A stretch of DNA of 64,000 nt from the NCBI RefSeq assembly GCF_008327685.1, contig NZ_BDDE01000010.1, forward strand, positions 1 through 64,000. Reading direction: 5' to 3'. Shown here one piece after another: positions 50,490 through 59,383 of the stretch (the first letter of the stretch is position 1; each line of letters starts with the position of its first letter). The DNA is from Actinomadura sp. K4S16. GTDB lineage: Bacteria > Actinomycetota > Actinomycetes > Streptosporangiales > Streptosporangiaceae. A model generated the notes under the pieces. That model ran no database searches, was not told the DNA's origin, and saw only the letters and a program-made list of their open reading frames with translations. A program made the position numbers and the translations under genes.

Positions 50490-51929
50490 CTAGTGGGCGT
50501 GCGGGGTGCCTGTCATCTGGGGCTTGCCTGGGGGGACCAGCCAGAGGGACATCATGGCGGCGGCCGCCGCGGTGATGGCGAACACGGTGAACGCGGTGGT
50601 GAAGCCGTCGATGGACGGGACGTTCGCGAGGCCCGTCGCGGCGATGGTGGAGGCCACCGCCACGCCGATCGCCGCGCCCAACTCGTGGAAGGTGTTGATC
50701 AGGCCGGAGGCGAGGCCCGCCTCCGCGTGCTCGACGTGAGCCAGGGCGGAGGTGCTCGCCGCGACGAAGACGGGACCGACGCCCGCGGCTGCGATCACGA
50801 TCCCCGGAAGCAGTTCCAGCCCGACCCCGCCGTCCGCCGACAGGCCGGTCAGGAGGCCGGAGCCGACGGCGACCAGGGCCAGGCCCGCCGCGGCAACGGG
50901 GCGAGTGCCGATGGAACCCACGAGCCGTCCGGCGATGTGCGCCCCGACGCCGGTCCCGAGTGCGGCGGGCAGGAAGAGCAGGCCCGTCTCCAGAGCGCTG
51001 ATGTCGCGCGCGTGCTGGAGGTACTGCGATCCGAGGAAGAACAGGGAGATGAGCAGTCCGGAGGCGACGAGCATGAGGAAGGCTCCGGCGGCCACGGGAC
51101 GGCGAGCCAGCATGGTCACGTGCATCAGCGGGGTCTTCACCGTGCGCTCGATCCAGCCGAAGGCGCCGTACAGCAGGACGGCGGCGGCCAGCGGGACGAG
51201 GGTGCCGGCGGCGGACCAGCCGTCGTCACCAGCGTTGATCATTCCGTAGATGAACGCGGCCGTGGCGGCGGTGACCGTGCCGGCGCCGAGCAGGTCGAGC
51301 CGCTGCCCGACGGGACGGGCGGCGTGGCCGCGCACCACCATCGGCAGTGTTCCCAGCAGGACGAGCCCGACGGGGACGTTGACGAAGAACACCCATCGCC
51401 AGCCCGGTCCGGCTGTGAGGGCGCCGCCCAGCAGCACGCCTGCGGCGAAGCCCACTCCCCCGAGCGCGCCCCAGATGCCGAGGGCCTTGTTGCGTTCAGC
51501 GCCGTGGAAGGTGGTGGCAACGGTGGACAGCGCCGCCGGTGACAGCAGCGCCGCGCCGACACCCTGCGCGATCCGGCCACCGAGCAGCAGCGCCTCGTTC
51601 TGGGCGAGGCCGGTGGCGAGGGAGGCGGCGGTGAAGACGGACAGGCCGATCAGCATCATGCGCCGGGCGCCGAAGGTGTCGGCGAGCCGTCCGCCGAGCA
51701 GCATCAGGCCTCCGAAGAACAGCGTGTAGGCCGTGACCGCCCACGTCAGGCCGGACCGGCCGAGCGCCAGGTCGACGCCGATGTCGGGGAGCGCCACGTT
51801 CACCACCGTGACGTCCAGGACCAGCATGAACTGGGCCACGCTGATCAGCGCGAGCGCCGTCCAGCGTCGTGGATCCGGTGGTGCAGCGGAAGCCGCGACG
51901 TGGTGGTGGGTGGACGAACCGTGGGCCAT
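50490..51929 (-). CDS. MFS drug:H+ antiporter, DHA2 family (14 helices)
   Basis: The protein is 479 residues. 'LVLDVTVVNVALPDIGVDL' is the DHA2 helix-1 motif D1, and 'LGGRLADTFGARRMMLIGL' motif A. Motif C is seen in 'GALGGVGFAAGVLLGGAL' (G-x-x-x-G-x-x-x-G-G). The DHA2 group exports antibiotics, dyes or quaternary amines. The gene is divergent from a TetR gene with two operator repeats between them, the usual efflux-control pair. ATG 51929 has GGAGG upstream. Confidence 0.92.
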   Translation of the reverse strand: MAHGSSTHHHVAASAAPPDPRRWTALALISVAQFMLVLDVTVVNVALPDIGVDLALGRSGLTWAVTAYTLFFGGLMLLGGRLADTFGARRMMLIGLSVFTAASLATGLAQNEALLLGGRIAQGVGAALLSPAALSTVATTFHGAERNKALGIWGALGGVGFAAGVLLGGALTAGPGWRWVFFVNVPVGLVLLGTLPMVVRGHAARPVGQRLDLLGAGTVTAATAAFIYGMINAGDDGWSAAGTLVPLAAAVLLYGAFGWIERTVKTPLMHVTMLARRPVAAGAFLMLVASGLLISLFFLGSQYLQHARDISALETGLLFLPAALGTGVGAHIAGRLVGSIGTRPVAAAGLALVAVGSGLLTGLSADGGVGLELLPGIVIAAAGVGPVFVAASTSALAHVEHAEAGLASGLINTFHELGAAIGVAVASTIAATGLANVPSIDGFTTAFTVFAITAAAAAMMSLWLVPPGKPQMTGTPHAH

Positions 51930-51972
51930 GAAGGGCCTCCTAGCCCGGCGGCGCCAGAGCGCCGCCGTTAAT

Positions 51973-51990
51973 CCGAACAGCAGTGTTCGG
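51973..51990. promoter_or_regulatory. TetR operator candidate for the efflux divergon (site 1)
   Basis: CCGAACAGCAGTGTTCGG has perfect seven-base arms around a four-base centre, 43 bases upstream of the exporter start. Confidence 0.75.
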
Positions 51991-52019
51991 GTTAACGTAT
52001 ACCCGCCGGGGGCATAAAG

Positions 52020-52035
52020 CGAACGGCGGTGTTCG
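52020..52035. promoter_or_regulatory. TetR operator candidate for the efflux divergon (site 2)
   Basis: CGAACGGCGGTGTTCG repeats the CGAAC...GTTCG arms of site 1, 47 bases on, just before the TetR start. Both sites probably bind the same repressor. Confidence 0.7.
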
Positions 52036-52057
52036 ACTTGTTGTTAGAGTGGTGGCC

Positions 52058-52669
52058 ATGGGAGCCAGGACGGGCGGTCGCGCGGGGGCGAAGCCGGAGG
52101 CCGGCGGCCGTCGCCGGGCGGACGCCGAACGCAACAGCGCCGCCATCATCACGGCGGCGACGGACCTGTTCGTCCGCGACCCGGACGCGAGCATGACCGA
52201 CATCGCTCGCGCTGCGGGCGTCGGCAGGGTCACCCTTTACGCGCACTTCCCGTCCAGGGAGGACGTCCTCCGGGCCGTCCTTCGGCAGGCGATCGACCAG
52301 AGCACGGAGGTCATCGAAGGCGCGCGAAGCGCCGAGTCGCCGCCGGCGGACGCCTTCGCCCACCTCATCCGCTTGGCATGGCCGCTCATCGGCCGGTTCG
52401 GCAGCTTGTACAACGCCGCACGGCGGACGCTTCCGGCCGAGGAGGTCCGGCAACTGCACGACCCGCCGATGGCGCACGTCCGGGAGCTGATCGTCCAGGG
52501 GCGGGAGGCCGGAGGTTTCCGCACCGACCTGCCCGTGGAATGGCTCGTCAGCACCGTCTACGCACTGCTGCACGCCGCGATGGAAGAGGTCTCCGCGCGA
52601 CGCTTCGACCAGGTCGAGGCCGGCGAGGCCCTCGTGCGAACCCTGCTTGGCGCCCTGCGCGCCGAGTAG
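52058..52669 (+). CDS. TetR-family repressor of the MFS exporter
   Basis: The protein is 203 residues. HTH: 'ASMTDIARAAGVGRVTLYAH' followed by 'FPSREDVLRAVLRQ'. The C-terminal region is helical with no special motif. It is divergent from the DHA2 exporter with paired palindromes between, so it likely represses exporter and self until the drug binds. ATG 52058 fits the family; the longer in-frame reading from 51983 covers the operators. Confidence 0.92.
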   Translation: MGARTGGRAGAKPEAGGRRRADAERNSAAIITAATDLFVRDPDASMTDIARAAGVGRVTLYAHFPSREDVLRAVLRQAIDQSTEVIEGARSAESPPADAFAHLIRLAWPLIGRFGSLYNAARRTLPAEEVRQLHDPPMAHVRELIVQGREAGGFRTDLPVEWLVSTVYALLHAAMEEVSARRFDQVEAGEALVRTLLGALRAE

Positions 52670-52849
52670 GCGTTGCCGGCCGCCGCGGCGCCCTCGCGGG
52701 CGAGGAACTGCCCGTCGCCGGGCCGGCGGATCGGGAGGAACGCGCTGGTGGAGGTGCGGGGCTGGCGCAGCGGCGGGGCCGCTGCGGATCCGATGGGCCT
52801 GCACGACCTCGACGGTGTCCCGATGGGGTTCACCGGCCAGCGGTGGTTT

Positions 52850-53415
52850 CTACTGAGGGTTGGCCCGCAGCCAGGTCAGGACCTGACCGGCGTGTTCGCC
52901 CGGCGGGAAGACCGGATAGAAGACGTGCTCGATCACACCATCGCGGATGATCAGAGTCAGCCGTTTGTACAGCGTCAGCCCGCTGGTCTCGAAGGTGGGC
53001 AGGTCCAGCGCCCGGGCAAGGCTGCGGGTGGGGTCGGAAAGCATGGGGAACGGCAGGTGGAGCCGTTCGACGACCTCGCGCTGATAGTCGCTGTCCTGGC
53101 TCGACAGGCGAACACATCGGCCGCGCCGGCGGCGAGGAGGTCCTGGTAGTGGTCGCGGAAGGAGCACGCCTCGGGTGTGCAGCCGCGCGCCCCGGGGATC
53201 GAGTCCCAGCCGTCGGGCAGGTCGGTGCCGGGGCGGCCGGTGAGCGGGTAGACGTAGACCACCGTCCGGCCCGCTCCGAGCGCGTCAAGGCTGATCGCCG
53301 CGCCGCCGGTGTCCTGGAGTTCCAGGTGCGGCACCTTGAGGCCGGGCAGATGGGCGGCCGCGCCATCGTCCTCGGGGACGGGCAGGTCGGCGGGCAGGCT
53401 CGTGTAGTCGGCCAT
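52850..53415 (-). pseudogene. Peroxiredoxin (AhpC/TSA-like), frameshifted
   Basis: The first half reads 'PHLELQDTGGAAISLDALG', 'TVVYVYPLTGRPGTDLP' and 'GCTPEACSFRDHY', with the peroxidatic Cys expected in the 'RGCTPEACSF' block. The second half, in another frame, reads 'LSSQDSDYQREVVERLHLPF' and 'LTLIIRDGVIEHVFYPVFPP'. The two halves join at about 53107 if one base is restored, so there is a one-base deletion. The start ATG at 53415 has its own AAGGAGAGG. The gene is either inactivated or affected by a sequencing error. Without a repair it would make a truncated protein with an unrelated tail. Confidence 0.8.
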
Positions 53416-53805
53416 CAGGTCCTCTCCTTCGTCGGAAGGTGAGACGCGGCTGTTGCGGTGGGCGGCCTCTTGCAGGTGCGCGACCAGCGCCGCCCGGCGG
53501 GCGGTGAGCCCCTCGATCCGCCGCGTGAGCTCGTTGATCGCGTCCCGGTACCCGGCCAGTGATGCCGGGCAGTCGTCGGCGTGCCGATGGCCGGTCGCGA
53601 GGCAGTCGAGGAACGGCCTGGTCCGCTCGACGGGGATGCCGAGGCTGCCGAGCGCCCGGATCTCCTGGGTGAGCCGGACGTCGTGCTCGTCGTAGTCCCG
53701 GTAGCCGTTGGCCAGACGCTCGGGCGTGAGCAGTCCCAGCGATTCGTAATAGCGCACCGCCTTGGTCGTCACGCCCGCCCGACGGGCCAGCTCACTGATC
53801 CGCAT
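52975..53805 (-). CDS. MerR-family redox regulator, open into the peroxiredoxin frame
   Basis: Residues 1-130 are a MerR regulator: HTH 'RISELARRAGVTTKAVRYYE', then 'LLTPERLANGYRDYDEHDV' and a dimer helix ending 'ARRAALVAHLQEAAHRNSR'. One Cys ('LDC') and another ('DDCPASL') follow. No stop codon separates this from the peroxiredoxin start, so the frame continues into it and ends at 52975 after the peroxiredoxin frameshift. It may be a true MerR-peroxiredoxin fusion or a regulator that lost its stop; an adjacent frame has TGA overlapping ATG (TGATG) at the junction, the coupling expected of two separate genes. The ATG at 53805 follows a MerR-type promoter. Confidence 0.75.
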   Translation of the reverse strand: MRISELARRAGVTTKAVRYYESLGLLTPERLANGYRDYDEHDVRLTQEIRALGSLGIPVERTRPFLDCLATGHRHADDCPASLAGYRDAINELTRRIEGLTARRAALVAHLQEAAHRNSRVSPSDEGEDLMADYTSLPADLPVPEDDGAAAHLPGLKVPHLELQDTGGAAISLDALGAGRTVVYVYPLTGRPGTDLPDGWDSIPGARGCTPEACSFRDHYQDLLAAGAADVFACRARTATISARSSNGSTCRSPCFPTPPAALPGRWTCPPSRPAG

Positions 53806-53830
53806 GCATCTCACCTCGGAGAACGCTAAA

Positions 53831-53855
53831 CCTTGCCCTTGAGGGTAAGGTCAAG
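53831..53855 (-). promoter_or_regulatory. MerR-type promoter with dyad in a 19-bp spacer
   Basis: On the minus strand TTGACC (-35, ending the dyad at 53855-53850) is followed by a nearly perfect dyad (CCTTGCCCTTGAGGGTAAGG on the plus strand, 53831-53850) and a weak -10 at about 53830-53825. A 19-bp spacer holding the operator is the hallmark of promoters activated by MerR proteins through DNA untwisting, so the regulator probably activates its own unit. Confidence 0.8.
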
Positions 53856-54090
53856 CCGAATCTGGGACGGCGGCTACGCCCCGCCTTCCGGCGGCCCTTA
53901 CCCGCCGGGCGGAGAACTGTGCCGCCCGGGCGCGGGGCCAGAGACCGCCGAAGCCCTTCCCGCGGCCGAGTACGGCGCGGAGGGTGGTGCCCGTCCACCA
54001 CCACTCCCCGGAGGCCGGTTCCGTGACCAGTGTGGCCCGCCCTGACGATCGCGAGACATCATCGATCCGCGGCTCGGCGGGGGTGAGTCG

Positions 54091-56097
54091 ATGAAGCGAC
54101 CGAGCCGGGCGCCGCGCCGCGGACGCGCCGCCCCTGCGCCGATGGGGCCCGCGCTCACGGAGCACAAGTGGTACCGCAAGGCCGCCGAGCTGTCCGATAC
54201 CGGGATGCTCACCATGGCCAGGCGGTTGCCGGCGCTGATCGGCCAGGTGCTGCGGCTCGGGTGGCGGGCGAGCCGGCGGGACCTCGCCGCGACGATCGCG
54301 TTCAACGTGGTCGCCGGTGTGTTCACGGCGTTCGGGCTGCTCGCCACCACCGGTGTGCTGACCGCACTGCTGGCGGCCGGCCCCACCCCCGACCGGGTGC
54401 GGGCCGCGGCGCCGCAGCTCCTGCTGGTGGGGGCGGCGATCACGGTCCGCGCCGGGTTCGCGGCGGCGGCGCAGTGGGCGCAGGCCCGGCTGCGGCCGCA
54501 GGTCGAGCAGATCGTCGAGGAGCGCCTGTACGAGCTCACCACCGCGATCGAGCTGGCGGCGTTCGACGACGCCGAGTTCCAGGACGACCTGCACCGGGCG
54601 CGGATGCGGGGCGTGGACTCGGCTCCCTCCATGGTGGACAACGCCGTGAACCTGTTCACCGCCGCCGTCGGCGTCGCGGCCGCGGCCGGCGCCCTGGGGC
54701 TGCTGCATCCGGTGCTGCTGCCGCTGCTGCTGCTGACCGCGCTGCCCGAGGGCTGGGCGGCGGTCCGCGCGGCCAGGCTGGGCTACCTGACCCAGCTCGA
54801 CCTGGTGGAGACCCGGCGGCGGGGCTGGATCATGTCCGAGCTCATGACCGAGCGGCGCCACGCCGCCGAGGTCCGCTCGTTCACCGTCCGGGCCTTCCTG
54901 CTGCGCCACTACGCCGGCCTGGCCGCCCACATCCGCCGGGTGATGCTGGATCTCGCGCGCCGGCAGACGATGTCGCAGGTGTGGGGCGACGTCCTGAAGG
55001 GCGTCGCCACGGCGCTGATGTACACGGCGCTGGGGCTGCTGCTGTGGCGCGGCATGATGCCGCTGGCGGTCGCCGGGACGGCGGTGCTGGCGATCCGCGC
55101 CGGCCAGACATCCTTGATCAACCTGGTGTACGCGCTCAACCGCTGCTACGAGGACGGGTTGTACTTCGGCGACTACACGGCCTTCTGCCAGACCGCGGAG
55201 GAGCATGTCCGGCGCCCCCGCCGCGCCTCCCGCGCGGACGCCGCAGGACATGCGGAGGCGCTGCCGGGCTTCAGGGAGATCGCCGCCGATGAGGTCACCT
55301 TCACCTACCCCGACAGCGATGTCCCGTCCCTGCACGAGGTCTCGGTGCGGCTGGGGCGGGGGGAGATCGTCGCGCTCGTCGGCGAGAACGGGTCGGGCAA
55401 GACGACCTTGGCCAAGATCCTCGCCGGGCTCTACAGCCCGCAGCACGGGCACGTCCGCTGGGACGACGTCCGCGCCGACGATCTCGATCCCGACGTCCTG
55501 CGCGGCGCCATCGCCGTCGTCGCCCAGGACCACACGCACTGGCCGATGACCGCCGCCGACAACATCACCATGGGCGACGACCTCACCGCCCCGGGCGTCC
55601 TGCCGAGGGTCCAGGAGGCCGCGACCGCATCCGGCGCCGACCAGGTGATCAGCACTCTGCCGCTCGGTCTGGACACCCTGCTGGACAAGCGCTTCGCCAA
55701 CGGGTGCGAACTGTCGGGCGGGCAGTGGCAGCGGCTGGCGTCCGCGCGCGGCTTCTACCGCGACGCGCCCCTGCTGATCTGCGACGAGCCCACCGCCGCA
55801 CTCGACGCCCGCGCCGAGCACCACCTCTTCGAGCAGATCCGCGAGCACGCCGGCCGGCACGGCCGGACCGTCCTGCTGATCACCCACCGGCTCTCCAGCG
55901 TCCGGCACGCCGACCGGATCTACGTCCTCGAAGGCGGCCGCGTCCGCGAACAGGGCACCCACCACGAGCTGATGGCCCTCGGCGGCCTGTACAACGAGCT
56001 GTACGAGCTGCAAGCCTCGGCCTACCGGCAGGACGCGGACGACATCCACGCCACAAGCACCGGAAACCGGCACCTTCAGCCGGAAGCCCAACCGTGA
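54091..56097 (+). CDS. ABC transporter, fused permease and ATPase
   Basis: The protein is 668 residues. The N-terminal half (about 60-350) is a six-helix permease domain ('LAATIAFNVVAGVFTAFGLL', 'VNLFTAAVGVAAAAGALGLL', 'GVATALMYTALGLLLWRG'). The C-terminal ATPase has 'VGENGSGKTTLAKIL' (Walker A), 'CELSGGQWQRLASARG' (signature) and 'LLICDEPTAALDARAEHH' (Walker B and D-loop), with switch His in 'LLITHRLSS'. This is the half-transporter type used by peptide, lipid and drug exporters. No biosynthetic partner lies close by. It stands alone with a terminator 14 bases after its stop. Confidence 0.88.
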   Translation: MKRPSRAPRRGRAAPAPMGPALTEHKWYRKAAELSDTGMLTMARRLPALIGQVLRLGWRASRRDLAATIAFNVVAGVFTAFGLLATTGVLTALLAAGPTPDRVRAAAPQLLLVGAAITVRAGFAAAAQWAQARLRPQVEQIVEERLYELTTAIELAAFDDAEFQDDLHRARMRGVDSAPSMVDNAVNLFTAAVGVAAAAGALGLLHPVLLPLLLLTALPEGWAAVRAARLGYLTQLDLVETRRRGWIMSELMTERRHAAEVRSFTVRAFLLRHYAGLAAHIRRVMLDLARRQTMSQVWGDVLKGVATALMYTALGLLLWRGMMPLAVAGTAVLAIRAGQTSLINLVYALNRCYEDGLYFGDYTAFCQTAEEHVRRPRRASRADAAGHAEALPGFREIAADEVTFTYPDSDVPSLHEVSVRLGRGEIVALVGENGSGKTTLAKILAGLYSPQHGHVRWDDVRADDLDPDVLRGAIAVVAQDHTHWPMTAADNITMGDDLTAPGVLPRVQEAATASGADQVISTLPLGLDTLLDKRFANGCELSGGQWQRLASARGFYRDAPLLICDEPTAALDARAEHHLFEQIREHAGRHGRTVLLITHRLSSVRHADRIYVLEGGRVREQGTHHELMALGGLYNELYELQASAYRQDADDIHATSTGNRHLQPEAQP

Positions 56098-56110
56098 GGG
56101 CCCGGTCCTG

Positions 56111-56137
56111 TACCGGGTGCTCGGGGAGCACCCGGTA
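56111..56137. terminator. Bidirectional hairpin terminator
   Basis: TACCGGGTGCTC (56111-56122) and GAGCACCCGGTA (56126-56137) form a perfect 12-bp stem with loop GGG, between the ABC exporter and the converging LacI gene. Confidence 0.8.
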
Positions 56138-56163
56138 CCGGGTGGGGCGTGCCGGGTCGGCGG

Positions 56164-57171
56164 TCAGGCGGACTCGCGGACGATCAGTTCGGTGGGGAGG
56201 ATCTTGTAGCGTTCCCGGTCCGGTGGCCGGCGGCCGTCGGCCAGGGCCAGCAGGAGGTGGACCATCGCCGCGGTCTGCTCGCTCACCGGCTGGCGGACGG
56301 TGGTGAGCGGCGGTTCGCAGTAGCGGGCCGCCTCGATGTCGTCGAACCCGACGACGGCGACGTCGTCCGGAACCCGCCGGCCGGCGGAGCGCAGCGTGCG
56401 GAGCGCCCCGATCGCCATCATGTCGTTGGCGGCGAACACCGCGTCGAGCTCCGGGTCGTCGTCCAGCAGCTGCCGCATCGCCTCCGCCCCGGACTCGCGC
56501 GTGAAGTCGCCCAGCGCGATGATCGGCCGGAGCCCGGCGCCGCGCAGGGCCTCGCGGTACCCGGCGAGCCGGTCCTGCCCGGCGATCATGTCGAGCGGGC
56601 CGGTGATGGCGGCGATCCGCCGGCGGCCGGTGTCGAGGAGATGGCGCACGGCGGCGGCCGCGCCGCCGCCGTTGTCGTTGTCGACGTACGGCAGGTCGAC
56701 CGGGACCGTGGGCCGGCCGTAGGACACGACCGGGACGCGCAGCCGCGAGAGGGCGGCGGGCAGCGGGTCGGCGCCGTGCATCGACATCAGCATGACGCCG
56801 TCCACGTGACCGCCCGCCACGTACCGCTCGACCCGCGCGTGCCCGCCCGGCGACCCGGCCAGCATGAGCACCACCTGCTTGTCGGCGGCCTCCAGCTCGA
56901 CGCTCGCCGAGCGGATCACGGTGGAGAACATCGGGTCGTCGGAGAACACCCGGGTGGGCGGCTCGGACACCACCAGGGCGTAGGAGTTGGTCTGCCGGGT
57001 GACCAGGCTGCGCGCCGCCGGGTTGGGCACGTAGCCCAGCTCGCTGATCGCCTGCTCGACGACCTCCCGGATGCGCGGGTTGACGGTCGCCGACCCGTTC
57101 ACCACCCGGGAGACGGTGGCCCGGGACACGCCGGCGCGCGCGGCCACCGCCTCCAGTGTGGGCCGGCTCAA
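56164..57171 (-). CDS. LacI-family regulator, probably CebR-like control of beta-glucan use
   Basis: The protein is 335 residues. The HTH 'LEAVAARAGVSRATVSRVVN' and hinge 'NPAARSLVTRQT' are typical LacI, followed by a periplasmic-binding-like domain ('PVVSYGRP', 'YVDNDNGGGAAAAVRHLL', 'VFAANDMMAIGALR'). The TTG start at 57171 overlaps the stop of the beta-glucosidase gene (TTGA), so it is the last gene of the operon. Its likely operators are the GAGAGCGCTCTC palindromes upstream of the binding-protein and GH81 genes, close to known CebR boxes; the inducer would be a beta-1,3-gluco-oligosaccharide. Confidence 0.88.
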   Translation of the reverse strand: MSRPTLEAVAARAGVSRATVSRVVNGSATVNPRIREVVEQAISELGYVPNPAARSLVTRQTNSYALVVSEPPTRVFSDDPMFSTVIRSASVELEAADKQVVLMLAGSPGGHARVERYVAGGHVDGVMLMSMHGADPLPAALSRLRVPVVSYGRPTVPVDLPYVDNDNGGGAAAAVRHLLDTGRRRIAAITGPLDMIAGQDRLAGYREALRGAGLRPIIALGDFTRESGAEAMRQLLDDDPELDAVFAANDMMAIGALRTLRSAGRRVPDDVAVVGFDDIEAARYCEPPLTTVRQPVSEQTAAMVHLLLALADGRRPPDRERYKILPTELIVRESA

Positions 57172-58550
57172 TCTCGCACCCCGTTCCTGCGGATCACGTC
57201 GCGGAACCACAACGCGCTGTCCTTCACGATGCGGCGCTGAGAAGCGTAGTCGACGTAGACGATTCCGAATCGGCGCCGGTATCCCTCGGCCCACTCGAAG
57301 TTGTCCAGCAGCGACCAGACGAAGTACCCGCGCAGGTCCGCCCCGGCCTCGATGGCCGCGTGGGCGGCGGCCAGGTGGCCGCTGAGGTAGGCCAGCCGGT
57401 CGGCGTCGGCGACGCGGTCGCCGTCCGGCTCGTCGGGGAACGCCGCCCCGTTCTCGGTGACGACCAGCGGGACGTGCGGGTGGTCGCGGGACAGCCGGGT
57501 GAGCAGCGCGGTCAGCCCGGTCGGCTCGATCGGCCAGCCCATCTCGGTGGTCACTCCCCGGGCCGGCAGGAACGCGACGCCCTCGCTGCCGGGGTAGGCC
57601 GGGTCGGCCGGAGCGCCCGGCGCGGCCGCCACGTACGTGGGGTTGTAGTAGTTGACGCCGAGCAGGTCGATCGGCTGGGCGATGGCCTCGTCGTCTCCGT
57701 CCAGGACGTGGCCGAGTCCGGCGTGCCTCGCCACGATCTCCCGCACGTCGGACGGCACGGCACCCGTCAGCACCGGGTCGAGGAACTGCCGGTTGACCAG
57801 GCCGTCCACGAGCCGCACCGCGTCCTCGTCCGTCCCCATGACCGGCGAGAGGTTGAGGGTGAGGCAGATCTGCGGCGCGCCACCGGCCCGCAGCGCGGCC
57901 GTGCCGAGCCCGTGGGCGAGCAGCAGGTGGTGGGCGGCGCGGAACGCGGCGGCGGGGTCCCGGCGCCCGGGCGCGTGCAGGCCGGAGGCGTAGCCGAGGA
58001 ACGCCGCGACCCATGGCTCGTTGAGCGTGGTCCAGACCGTGACCCGGTCGCCGAGCCGCTCGTGGACGGCCGCCGCGTAGTCGGCGAACCTGAGGGCGGT
58101 GCTCCGGTCGGCCCATCCGCCGCGCTCCTCGAGCGCCTGGGGAAGGTCCCAGTGGTAGAGGGTGGCGTACGGGTCGATGCCGTGCGCGAGCAGTTCGTCG
58201 ACCAGGCGGTCGTAGAAGTCCAGGCCGCGCGGGTTGATCCGGCCGGACCCGTCGGGCTGCACCCGCGGCCAGGCGATCGAGAAGCGGTAGGCGGGCAGCC
58301 CCAGCTCGGCCATCAGCGCGACGTCGGCGGCGTACCGGCGGTAGTGGTCGCAGGCGACCTCACCGGTGTGGCCGTCGGCGACGGCGCCGGGCCGGGCGGA
58401 GAAGACGTCCCAGATCGACGGGCCGCGCCCGTCGTCGCCGGTCGCGCCCTCGATCTGGTACGCCGCGGTGGCGGCGCCCCATACGAACCCGGGTGGGAAG
58501 GCGAGCGTCCGGCCGGACGCGCCGGTGTCGGTGTCGGTGCGCGTGCTCAT
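57168..58550 (-). CDS. GH1 beta-glucosidase
   Basis: The protein is 460 residues, full length for GH1. 'FVWGAATAAYQIEGA' opens the barrel, 'WTTLNEPWVAAF' carries the acid/base Glu (NEP motif), 'PLVVTENGAAFPDE' the nucleophile Glu (TENG), and 'VWSLLDNFEWAEGY' the sugar-binding Trp/Glu. No signal peptide, so it hydrolyses imported oligosaccharides in the cytosol. ATG 58550 overlaps the stop of the permease gene (ATGA). With the transporter and the exported GH81 enzyme it likely releases glucose from laminarin-type oligosaccharides. Confidence 0.93.
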   Translation of the reverse strand: MSTRTDTDTGASGRTLAFPPGFVWGAATAAYQIEGATGDDGRGPSIWDVFSARPGAVADGHTGEVACDHYRRYAADVALMAELGLPAYRFSIAWPRVQPDGSGRINPRGLDFYDRLVDELLAHGIDPYATLYHWDLPQALEERGGWADRSTALRFADYAAAVHERLGDRVTVWTTLNEPWVAAFLGYASGLHAPGRRDPAAAFRAAHHLLLAHGLGTAALRAGGAPQICLTLNLSPVMGTDEDAVRLVDGLVNRQFLDPVLTGAVPSDVREIVARHAGLGHVLDGDDEAIAQPIDLLGVNYYNPTYVAAAPGAPADPAYPGSEGVAFLPARGVTTEMGWPIEPTGLTALLTRLSRDHPHVPLVVTENGAAFPDEPDGDRVADADRLAYLSGHLAAAHAAIEAGADLRGYFVWSLLDNFEWAEGYRRRFGIVYVDYASQRRIVKDSALWFRDVIRRNGVRD

Positions 58551-59383
58551 CCCTTGACCGCCCCCTGCATGATGCCTCCGATGATGCGTTTGCCGAGCAG
58601 GGCGAAGACCAGCACCAGCGGCAGCGTGGCCACCGCGGTGCCGGCCAGGCCGAGCGTGAAGTCCTGGACGTAGCCGCTGGCGAGGGCGGACAGCGCGACC
58701 TGGACGGTCGGGTCGTCCGGGGTGAGGACGACCAGCGGCCAGAAGTAGTCGTTCCAGGCCGTCATGAACGTCAGCATGCCGAGGACGGCGGCGGCGGGGC
58801 GCGCCACCGGCGCCACGACGTGCCAGAAGAGCCGCCAGTTGCCGCAGCCGTCCACGCGCGCGGCCTCCAGCAGCTCGGTCGGCAGCGCCCGGGAGAGGTA
58901 CTGGGTCATGAAGAAGACCCCGAACGCGTTGACCAGGGCTGGGGCGATGACCGCGTACAGGGTGCCGGTCCAGTGCAGCTTGATCATCAGCATGTACAGC
59001 GGGATGATCCCGAGCTGGGTCGGGATCATCATGGTCCCGATGGTCAGCCCGAGCAGCAGGTTCCGGCCGCGGAAGCGCAGCTTGGCGAACGCGAAGCCGG
59101 CCAGCGTCGAGAAGAACACCACCGACGCGGTGATGGAGCCCGCCACGATCAGGGAGTTCAGCAGCGCGAGCGCGAACGGTGCGGTGTCGAAGACCTTGGC
59201 GATGTTGGCGAACAGGTTGCCGCCCGGGATCAGCGGCGGCGGCACCTCGGCCATGGCGCTGTTGTCCTGCGAGGCGACGATGACGCTCCAGTAGATGGGG
59301 AAGGCGGAGAAGAACGCCACCCCGATCAGCGTGAGGTGGGTCAGCCTGTGGGTCAGCAGGCCGCTGGTGCGGGATCCGGTCAT
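58547..59383 (-). CDS. Carbohydrate ABC transporter permease (MalG-like)
   Basis: The protein is 278 residues with six membrane helices. The EAA loop 'LPTELLEAARVDGCGNWRLF' is visible near residue 195. It starts with 'LTHLTLIGVAFFSAFPIYWS'. The ATG at 59383 overlaps the stop of the partner permease. No ATPase is encoded in the window; such systems usually share a general MsiK-type ATPase in actinobacteria. Confidence 0.92.
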   Translation of the reverse strand: MTGSRTSGLLTHRLTHLTLIGVAFFSAFPIYWSVIVASQDNSAMAEVPPPLIPGGNLFANIAKVFDTAPFALALLNSLIVAGSITASVVFFSTLAGFAFAKLRFRGRNLLLGLTIGTMMIPTQLGIIPLYMLMIKLHWTGTLYAVIAPALVNAFGVFFMTQYLSRALPTELLEAARVDGCGNWRLFWHVVAPVARPAAAVLGMLTFMTAWNDYFWPLVVLTPDDPTVQVALSALASGYVQDFTLGLAGTAVATLPLVLVFALLGKRIIGGIMQGAVKG

